Below, in pieces: positions 58,355-64,000 of a DNA stretch of 64,000 bases. Position numbers and translations under genes: made by a program. The DNA is from Aquamicrobium lusatiense (GTDB lineage Bacteria; Pseudomonadota; Alphaproteobacteria; Rhizobiales; Rhizobiaceae): NCBI RefSeq assembly GCF_014201615.1, contig NZ_JACHEU010000005.1, positions 62,001 through 126,000 on the forward strand, read 5' to 3'. How positions within the stretch are numbered: the first letter of the stretch is position 1; each line of letters begins with the position of its first letter. The notes beneath the pieces were generated by a model. The model did no database searches, had not been told where the DNA came from, and saw nothing but the letters and a program-made list of their open reading frames with translations.

Positions 58355-58828
58355 ATGACCCTGAAGGCCGACCTCGACGCCATCGACTGGAAAATCCTGC
58401 GCGAATTGCAGCAAGATGGTCGCATGACCAATGTCGAACTCTCGCAACGGGTAGGCATCTCCGCTCCTCCCTGTCTCCGCCGTGTAAGACGCCTGGAAGA
58501 AAGCGGCATTATTCGCGGCTACCGCGCCCTGCTCGACGCCCCCTCGCTTGGGATGGAGGTGGTAGCTTTCTGCCTCGTGGGCCTGAAGCATCAGGCCGAA
58601 ACAGAACTCAAGGCTTTTGCCGAGCGCACCCGCAACTGGCCGATCGTGCGCGAGGCGTGGATGGTATCAGGCGAATCCGACTTTCTGCTCCACTGCGTGA
58701 CCAGCGACATCGGTACTTTCCAGACCTTCGTGATTGAAGATCTGACCTCGTCACCCAACGTGGACACGGTGCGTACGGCACTCACCATCCGCAAGGTGAA
58801 GGACGAGGTGCCGGTGAGGATTGGATAG
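58355..58828 (+). CDS. lrp: Lrp/AsnC-family regulator (Lrp3-like)
   Basis: A 157-residue Lrp-type regulator: DNA-binding domain DWKILRELQQDGRMTNVELSQRVGISAPPCLRRVRRLEESG (about 9-50) and the RAM ligand-binding domain (VVAFCLVGLKHQAETEL, VSGESDFLLHCV). It sits between trxB and the lps glycosyltransferase genes as in Sinorhizobium, where lsrB controls lrp3-lps expression. Start at 58355; an ATG six codons earlier is possible. It is divergent from trxB with a 231-bp gap. Effector probably an amino acid. Confidence 0.92.
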   Translation: MTLKADLDAIDWKILRELQQDGRMTNVELSQRVGISAPPCLRRVRRLEESGIIRGYRALLDAPSLGMEVVAFCLVGLKHQAETELKAFAERTRNWPIVREAWMVSGESDFLLHCVTSDIGTFQTFVIEDLTSSPNVDTVRTALTIRKVKDEVPVRIG

Positions 58829-58881
58829 ATACCGGGTCATTCTAACGAAAAATAAATACCAGAAAAACTTTAAAATTGAAC

Positions 58882-59676
58882 CTATTCCGAAATAGGTAAT
58901 TTCGCGATCTGGTAACGAAATTTTTTGCGCTTTTTCATTGCGATAATCTTGTCCTCAAGCAACCTCTTCTGTTTGGAAAATCCGTAATACCATTTTCGCT
59001 GGTTCTTTTTTCGCGCCTGGCCGGATGCGGCAAGAATTTGACTGGCTGCATCGGTCGTCGTGACGGGCGCAGGCCAAAATGAGTATCCATGCCCTTCCCG
59101 GGTCAGCCAGTGGCGGAAGAAATTGTCGACAGGCGCGAAAATCTTTCCATGACCATCGACGAAACTGGCCGCCCCTTTTCTTGACCATACGATAGCGCTG
59201 GTGGTCATGGGAAAGTAATGGGCTGCGACAAGGTCGCACTCATGCCCGTCCACTCGGTAGGTTTTTACAGAAGTGGTAATTTTCTGCTTGTTGTTACCGA
59301 TATTGATAAGAATCCAGTCAGGATCAAGCGAATCCAGGTCGGGAAGCACCTGTGTGAGTAGCTTTACCGGATTGCACAATGGAAAAGCATCGTCTTCCAG
59401 CACCAGAGCGTAGCGCGCATTCGAATTCAGGAAGCGTGAAGCGACGGCAAGATGACTACGGTAGCAACCAATTTCCCCGCCGACAAGATCACGCCCCATG
59501 TAACGCCGGGCACGGGCAGCGTCATATTCATCGAGTGTGGACAGATCAAGTTTGCGCCCATCGAACGCCGGAACACGCTCGAAATCGACATCAAAAGCAT
59601 CAAGTCTTGTGGATATGGCCTCGAGACGATCGGCGCTGCCGTCAAGATTGACCACATAGGTTTTGAGGGACTGCAT
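58882..59676 (-). CDS. lpsC: GT25 glycosyltransferase of LPS synthesis (LpsC-like)
   Basis: A 264-residue family-25 (LPS/LOS glycosyltransferase) protein: YVVNLDGSADRLEAI (about 6-20) and the VLEDDA motif (about 93-98) with the DxD-type acidic residues. It should transfer a sugar, commonly galactose or glucose, onto the LPS core at the inner membrane. It is adjacent by 2 bp to the lpsD-like gene. Position and family match S. meliloti lpsC (greA-lpsB-lpsE-lpsD-lpsC-lrp). GC here is lower than in the flanks (Lys-rich C-terminus). Confidence 0.8.
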   Translation of the reverse strand: MQSLKTYVVNLDGSADRLEAISTRLDAFDVDFERVPAFDGRKLDLSTLDEYDAARARRYMGRDLVGGEIGCYRSHLAVASRFLNSNARYALVLEDDAFPLCNPVKLLTQVLPDLDSLDPDWILINIGNNKQKITTSVKTYRVDGHECDLVAAHYFPMTTSAIVWSRKGAASFVDGHGKIFAPVDNFFRHWLTREGHGYSFWPAPVTTTDAASQILAASGQARKKNQRKWYYGFSKQKRLLEDKIIAMKKRKKFRYQIAKLPISE

Positions 59677-59678
59677 GA

Positions 59679-60503
59679 TCAGCGTTTTTTCCTTCGTTGC
59701 AACGGCTCCGTATCGATCCCCATCAGACGAAGCGTGTGCCAGAATCTCCTCTTGAGAGATTCTCGCCATTTATGCAGATTCTGCCGCCTGAACAGACGAT
59801 GTATGCCAGTGCCTGATACAGACTTCCTGTAGCCCCACCCACTCCCGTAGTTGGAGCGCTCGTCCCCTGTATGGCGCACGCCGCCGCCGATCAGCCATGC
59901 CATGTCGCGATTGTTGGCCTTGTGGTGTCGGCTGATGGATGCCTCGTCTCCAAGCGCCCTGTATCCGCCATTTATCGCCCGGTAATCGCTGGTACGATGC
60001 AAGCCGGGATTGAACGTGAAAGTATGCCAAAGAAAATGCAAAGCCGGAAAGGCAAGCTTATAATTTGCCGTGGCGGTTTTTCTTGTCTTCAGGCTGCGGA
60101 CATAGCGAGGCATGTCGGCATCGTCGCGCACCGTCACCATGATCGCCTGCGGCTCCTGTTCGAGTATCTCAACGGCCCGGGCGATAAAACCTCTGCGCGT
60201 GAACAGCCAGTCATCTTCCATGTGGAAGATGTAATCCGATGTGATGTCCGCATAGGCTTTGTCGATGGACGCGATCTGCCCGATATTACCATCATTGAAA
60301 ATGATGCTATTGGGAACCCCGTCCAGTAAGGGCTGCACCTCATAGATGCCGCGATCATTCGAATCTTCGATGATTATTAGTTCCTCAAGCGGATAGTCGT
60401 TGTGCTCGAGAAAACTCTGAAGCGTCTTTTCAAGAAGATCGAACCGTCGACAACTGGTAATGACAGCGGTGACGGTCGGACGGATATTGGCTTCTGTGGT
60501 CAT
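59679..60503 (-). CDS. lpsD: GT2-family glycosyltransferase (LpsD-like)
   Basis: A 274-residue GT-A type family-2 glycosyltransferase: TAVITSCRRFDLLEKTLQSFLEHN (about 11-34), IIIEDSNDRGI, and HMEDDWLFT (about 97-105), the DxD site. The C-terminal half is Arg/His-rich. It is placed between lpsB- and lpsC-like genes, as lpsD in Sinorhizobium. Donor and acceptor sugars are unknown. The start at 60503 begins MTTEANIRPTVT. Confidence 0.82.
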   Translation of the reverse strand: MTTEANIRPTVTAVITSCRRFDLLEKTLQSFLEHNDYPLEELIIIEDSNDRGIYEVQPLLDGVPNSIIFNDGNIGQIASIDKAYADITSDYIFHMEDDWLFTRRGFIARAVEILEQEPQAIMVTVRDDADMPRYVRSLKTRKTATANYKLAFPALHFLWHTFTFNPGLHRTSDYRAINGGYRALGDEASISRHHKANNRDMAWLIGGGVRHTGDERSNYGSGWGYRKSVSGTGIHRLFRRQNLHKWRESLKRRFWHTLRLMGIDTEPLQRRKKR

Positions 60504-60565
60504 GGAAGATTCCGCATCAACGAAATGCCGGATATGCCGTTGCTTTCGCAACATATCGCAAAAAT

Positions 60566-61630
60566 TCAGAGGTCACGTATAACGGATCCATAGACGCCAC
60601 CGAGTGATCCCACTTCCCGTTCTATGCTGAAACGCGATGCAACATGCGCACGGCTTTCGATTGCCGCAGCGTTTCGTCGGACATCGTCGCCCATCCATTG
60701 GGCCGCGGCCGCCATCATCGCATCGGTATCGTCGCGGGGTATGAGCGTTCCTGTCACGCCATCCTCGATCAGTTCGGAGAATGCGCCGACGTCGGTGGCG
60801 ACCACCGGCACACCGCTGGCCATGGCTTCCAGGGGCGTGAGGCCAAAACCTTCCCATCGCTGTGGAGCTATGAACAGCGACAGAGCGCGATACCACCGTT
60901 CGATGTCCTTGTGCTCTCCCACAAAAAGGATCCGGTCGGAAAGCCCGGCTTTATCCACGCGCGCGCGCAAATCAGCCTCAAACCCTGCATGTTCAGCAGT
61001 CGCACGGCCGGCAACAATTGCCGACCATTGGGGATGCTTCGGCAGCAAACCGATCATGGCATCGACGAAAAGGTCGGTACCTTTCTGATGCCGAACACGG
61101 CCAAAGCAACCAGTATAGAGCTGCTTCGGGTCCAGACCGAGTTCACTCGCAACCTCTCTGCGGTCCGCAGGCGGGTGAAAGCGTTCCGTGTCGATGCCGT
61201 GCATGATCACGGTGTTTGGAATTTCCAGATAAGCAGCGGTCTTGCGACTGGTCGCGATCACCGCATCCATGCGGCGGATGAGGAACTTCGTCCAGCGTTT
61301 GTGATGGCGCTGTGATGCTGAGGTGAAGACAAGCTTCAGTGGTGCGCGGAATATATCTCTCAGCACCAATCCGGCCAGCATTTCAGGATTGCGGCGCGCA
61401 TGCCACACGCGAACCGGCGCGTTCTTCGGTCGGCGCAGAAGCCCCGGCACCTGCCACCATCGCAGCTTGGGGAGATGGCCGGGCAAGCCCGGCCCCAGCG
61501 TTGCGATGCCGATCGCCCGGGCCTGCAATGGCACGAGCTGGATGATTGTGCTCGTAACACCGGAGAGGCGCTGCTTGAAATTGGGCACGACCACATGGAT
61601 CTGCGCAACATCGACCAGCGTTTTGCCCAT
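60566..61630 (-). CDS. lpsB: GT4 mannosyltransferase of LPS core (LpsB/LpcC-like)
   Basis: A 354-residue family-4 glycosyltransferase: N-terminal HVVVPNFKQRLSGVTSTI, then YTGCFGRVRHQKGTDLFVDAM (about 175-195), FVGEHKDIERWYRAL, and the C-terminal EGFGLTPLEAMASGVPVVATDVG (about 265-287), the typical GT4 donor-binding block with the conserved Glu. R. leguminosarum LpcC and S. meliloti LpsB (about 350 residues) add mannose to Kdo in the LPS core; this one lies next to greA as lpsB does. The start at 61630 begins MGKTLVDVAQI. Confidence 0.85.
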   Translation of the reverse strand: MGKTLVDVAQIHVVVPNFKQRLSGVTSTIIQLVPLQARAIGIATLGPGLPGHLPKLRWWQVPGLLRRPKNAPVRVWHARRNPEMLAGLVLRDIFRAPLKLVFTSASQRHHKRWTKFLIRRMDAVIATSRKTAAYLEIPNTVIMHGIDTERFHPPADRREVASELGLDPKQLYTGCFGRVRHQKGTDLFVDAMIGLLPKHPQWSAIVAGRATAEHAGFEADLRARVDKAGLSDRILFVGEHKDIERWYRALSLFIAPQRWEGFGLTPLEAMASGVPVVATDVGAFSELIEDGVTGTLIPRDDTDAMMAAAAQWMGDDVRRNAAAIESRAHVASRFSIEREVGSLGGVYGSVIRDL

Positions 61631-61659
61631 GATCCGGGATTTCCTATCCGGCAGCAGGC

Positions 61660-62133
61660 TCACGCCCAGCGCAGCTCGACGATCTCATAACCACGCGCCC
61701 CACCCGGTGCATTGACCTCGATCGCATCGCCAACCGCCTTGCCGATCAGCGCACGTGCGATCGGAGAAGAAATGGAAATGCGACCTGCTTTCACATCCGC
61801 TTCCTGATCGCCGACGATCTGATAAGTCTTTTCTTCCTCGGTGTCCTCGTCCACCAGAACCACGGTAGCTCCGAACTTGATCTTGTCGCCGCTCAGCTTG
61901 CTGATATCGATGACTTCGGCACGTGCGATCAGATCCTCGAGCTCGCCGATGCGACCCTCGTTAAGGCTCTGCGCTTCCTTGGCAGAATGATATTCGGCGT
62001 TCTCTGAAAGGTCACCATGTGCGCGTGCCTCAGAAATCGCTTCGATGATGCGAGGCCGTTCATCCTGCTGACGCCAACGCAGCTCCTCCTTGAGAGCCTC
62101 AAAACCACCGCCTGTCATCGGCACCTTGTTCAT
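61660..62133 (-). CDS. greA: Transcription elongation factor GreA
   Basis: A 157-residue Gre factor: N-terminal coiled coil with the tip motif [15 protein letters not shown] (about 39-53), whose Asp-Leu-Ser-Glu acts at the polymerase active centre, then the C-terminal FKBP-like domain ([18 protein letters not shown]). It rescues backtracked RNA polymerase. The start at 62133 has GAAAGGTGAAGCT upstream; a longer frame to 62181 is not supported. It is the first gene of the lps cluster and probably has its own promoter. Confidence 0.97.
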   Translation of the reverse strand: MNKVPMTGGGFEALKEELRWRQQDERPRIIEAISEARAHGDLSENAEYHSAKEAQSLNEGRIGELEDLIARAEVIDISKLSGDKIKFGATVVLVDEDTEEEKTYQIVGDQEADVKAGRISISSPIARALIGKAVGDAIEVNAPGGARGYEIVELRWA

Positions 62134-62178
62134 AGCTTCACCTTTCCTGCCGTCCGCACTTTTTCCGCGGGTTTTCGA

Positions 62179-62216
62179 CAAAAAGAAAACGGTCCGTCAG
62201 GAAACCGACGGAACCG
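62179..62216 (-). terminator. Terminator between the DMT gene and greA
   Basis: In the leftward reading CGGTTCCGTC pairs with GACGGACCG, with one bulge, followed by TTTTCTTTTT. It ends the DMT-family gene and insulates greA. Confidence 0.8.
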
Positions 62217-62301
62217 TCAAATTTTGGATTCTCGTCACAATATAGCAAGTGCTGAACGTTTTTCACGTGCTAAAAATCGAGGGCGTTTTCCCGGCTAATG
62301 C

Positions 62302-62688
62302 TCAGGCTCTAAAAATCAACGCAGCGCCACAGGCAATCAGTGCAAACCCTGCAAGATGGTTCCATGTCAAAGCCTCCTTCAGATAAACCACGGAGAACAC
62401 AGCGAATACGCCAAGCGTGATGACTTCCTGAATCGTCTTCAATTCTGCGGTTGAATAAACCTCCGCACCGATCCGGTTCGCCGGCACCGCCAGCCAATAT
62501 TCGAAGAAAGCAATTCCCCAGCTCACCAGCACAACCGTGTAGATCGCTGCACTTTTGAATTTCAGATGTCCGTACCATGCGAAGGTCATGAAGACATTCG
62601 AGGCAAGCAGCATCAGGATGGGCAGAACCTTGGGAGACAGGAGCGAAGCCAACGGGATAATCCAGTGAAGCGGAAGAGATTGCGCCAT
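62302..62688 (-). CDS. DMT-family protein (DUF486)
   Basis: A 128-residue membrane protein with four hydrophobic segments and the DUF486 pattern: LMLLASNVFMTFAWYGHLKF (about 25-44), VSWGIAFFEYWLAVPANRIG (about 57-76) and TLGVFAVFSVVYLKEALTWN near the C-terminus. The family belongs to the drug/metabolite transporter clan, but the substrate is unknown. The start at 62688 begins MAQSLPLHW; a longer frame to 62733 is not supported. Confidence 0.82.
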   Translation of the reverse strand: MAQSLPLHWIIPLASLLSPKVLPILMLLASNVFMTFAWYGHLKFKSAAIYTVVLVSWGIAFFEYWLAVPANRIGAEVYSTAELKTIQEVITLGVFAVFSVVYLKEALTWNHLAGFALIACGAALIFRA

Positions 62689-62902
62689 TTCAATTGCACC
62701 GCTGGCCCTGTCAATCCCACGTGAACCGGCCAAAGCTCGACGTCATGGAAACATGGACGCCAAACCGCATTGCCTTTGAAGGAGGCATGGAGCAAGCAGG
62801 AAAGAATTTTGATTGTCGCACGGCAGGAAAACCCCGGGGAGCCGTTCGACATCTGGCCTGCCTGCTGCCTATTTCGAACTGGCGTTCGATAAGGACAAAG
62901 TA

Positions 62903-63619
62903 GTGCTTTCAGTGAGAAATACCCCATTTGCACAGGAGCCAGCCGTTGCTGTTGTTGAAGCGCTCTTCATCGGTGAGCTGGCGCCGCTGGGTCCCCGGCA
63001 GGTGCCGAGCGGCATAGACAAGAAGCCGGTTTGTGGCCAGATCGCCATTACGGCCACGGGGTTGCAGGGCGACAATCAAGGCGACACCCGCCACCATGGC
63101 GGCCCGGAAAAGGCGGTCCATCACTATCCCGCCGACCACTATGCGGCCTGGAGCGAGGACGGGATCGTGGCCAACGCTCCCGCGTTCGGCGAGAACATCA
63201 CGACGCTTGGCCTGTCGGAAGCGAATGTCTGCATAGGAGATGTATACCGGTTCGGCTCCGCCCTGCTTCAGGTCAGCCAGGGACGCCAGCCTTGCTGGCG
63301 GCTGAATGCGCGCTTCGATCGGTCGGACATGGCGCTGAGAGTTCAGAAAAGCGGCCGGACGGGATGGTATTATCGGGTTCTTGAGGAAGGCCATGCGGCG
63401 GCGGGCGACAGTCTCGTTCTGCTGGAACGGCCACAGCCTTGCTGGTCCCTGGAGCGCATCATCGAACTTCTTTACACGCGGACCATGGATCTCGATTCTC
63501 TGCGCGATCTCACTTCCTTGCCGGAACTCGCATCCTCGTGGTGTGAGCTTGCCGAAAGACGAATAGCCAGCCGTAAGGTTGAAGACTGGAATCGCCGACT
63601 GCACGACAGCCAGAGCTGA
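62903..63619 (+). CDS. MOSC-domain protein (YiiM family)
   Basis: A protein of about 238 residues with a MOSC domain of the YiiM type: VCGQIAITATGLQGDNQGDTRHHGGPEKAVHHYPADHY (about 45-82) and LSEANVCIGDVYRFGSALLQVSQGRQPCW, with Cys of RQPCW as the putative molybdenum-cofactor/sulfur-binding residue. E. coli YiiM reduces N-hydroxylated purines with molybdenum cofactor. No ATG near; I place the start at GTG 62903 with AAGGA 7 nt upstream; GTG 62912 is also possible. A C-terminal 3-alpha domain follows. Confidence 0.82.
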   Translation: MLSVRNTPFAQEPAVAVVEALFIGELAPLGPRQVPSGIDKKPVCGQIAITATGLQGDNQGDTRHHGGPEKAVHHYPADHYAAWSEDGIVANAPAFGENITTLGLSEANVCIGDVYRFGSALLQVSQGRQPCWRLNARFDRSDMALRVQKSGRTGWYYRVLEEGHAAAGDSLVLLERPQPCWSLERIIELLYTRTMDLDSLRDLTSLPELASSWCELAERRIASRKVEDWNRRLHDSQS

Positions 63620-63629
63620 CGTAATGCGT

Positions 63630-63670
63630 CCGAAAAGACTCTTCTTTCAATGAAGTACACACCTTTTCGG
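63630..63670. terminator. Possible terminator after the MOSC gene
   Basis: CCGAAAAG pairs with CTTTTCGG across a 25-nt loop just after the MOSC stop. There is no T-run, so it is weak. Confidence 0.3.
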
Positions 63671-63779
63671 AATCTTCGCGCGAATGCACGATGGCGCGGA
63701 CTGGCCCGCCGAGACAATCAGTTACCGAAGGTGATCATGCCTGCGGCAACTGCTTCCGCCCTTTCATCGTTGTCGCTGG

Positions 63780-64000
63780 ATGATCCATATCCGCTTCAGC
63801 CTGCTTTCCTTGACGACTGCCATATGCCTGATGGCAGCGCCTGCTTTAGCCAGACAAAAGCCGCCCCAACTTCCCCGGAACGCACCGGTTCCAGAACAGG
63901 CGGAACAACAGCAGACACCGCTCCCCCAAAACCGGCCTGACGATGCGCCGGAAGCAATCTCTCCGCCGGACCGCGCACCCACACCCGAGGCAAAGCCTGC
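63780..64000 (+). CDS. Exported Pro-rich protein, truncated at window end (perhaps extensin-like)
   Basis: An open frame from the ATG at 63780 to the window edge, with no stop, gives at least 73 residues: a clear signal peptide (MIHIRFSLLSLTTAICLMAAPALA/RQ) then a Pro/Gln/Glu-rich stretch (PPQLPRNAPVP, QTPLPQNRPDD). Rhizobiales extensin-like proteins start like this, before a C-terminal extensin-like domain that is not in the window, so the assignment is tentative. Upstream GTCGCTGG is a poor ribosome binding site, and a longer upstream start is not excluded. Confidence 0.5.
   Translation, partial: MIHIRFSLLSLTTAICLMAAPALARQKPPQLPRNAPVPEQAEQQQTPLPQNRPDDAPEAISPPDRAPTPEAKP

Overview
The window looks like chromosomal DNA of a high-GC alphaproteobacterium of the order Hyphomicrobiales (Rhizobiales), probably near Phyllobacteriaceae/Brucellaceae. 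The evidence is gene content and order: rpoD-dnaG near a YqeY gene and carA/carB; an lsrB(vtlR)-trxB-lrp-lps-greA block as in Sinorhizobium and Brucella; a BP26-type SIMPL protein; a DUF1344 protein; and an AbcR-like small RNA. This is inference from recognised families, since no database search was possible.

Layout. 1-10.6 kb: envelope and small housekeeping genes (secreted basic protein, SIMPL protein, tRNA-Ile2, YqaA, TauE/SafE, YcgN, a Pro/Ala-rich OmpA protein, GNAT), interrupted after the tRNA by a decayed reading frame and a lower-GC methyltransferase/GT32 pair that looks acquired. 10.9-12.5 kb: a compact two-gene insert, a small beta-rich protein translationally coupled to a HEIAH zinc peptidase, resembling peptidase-linked conflict modules. 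12.7-20.3 kb: SDR, VOC/TetR, HlyU, PadR, two LysE exporters and an inverse autotransporter with a beta-helix passenger. 20.3-38.4 kb: information-processing and pyrimidine core (rpoD, dnaG, YqeY, carA, carB) with transporters and regulators between. 38.5-49.8 kb: accessory metabolism and regulation (VOC, secreted hydrolase with membrane AraC regulator, TetR/SRPBCC), the guanidine locus, lytic transglycosylase, ogt, cspA, GST. 49.9-55.3 kb: two overlapping EAL genes, aspartate aminotransferase, and an EF-G-like GTPase. 55.8-62.7 kb: AbcR-like sRNA, lsrB, trxB, lrp, three LPS-core glycosyltransferases and greA. The window ends with a MOSC gene and the start of a secreted Pro-rich protein.

Most striking: two guanidine-II (mini-ykkC) riboswitches about 0.85 kb apart. 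One precedes sugE/gdx, as expected. The other, nearly identical from its second hairpin through the Shine-Dalgarno, precedes a stand-alone, divergent F-type ATP synthase subunit a gene. A guanidine-controlled ATP synthase subunit is not something I know to be described. The second candidate for a new system is the peptidase/small-protein pair at 10.9-12.5 kb.
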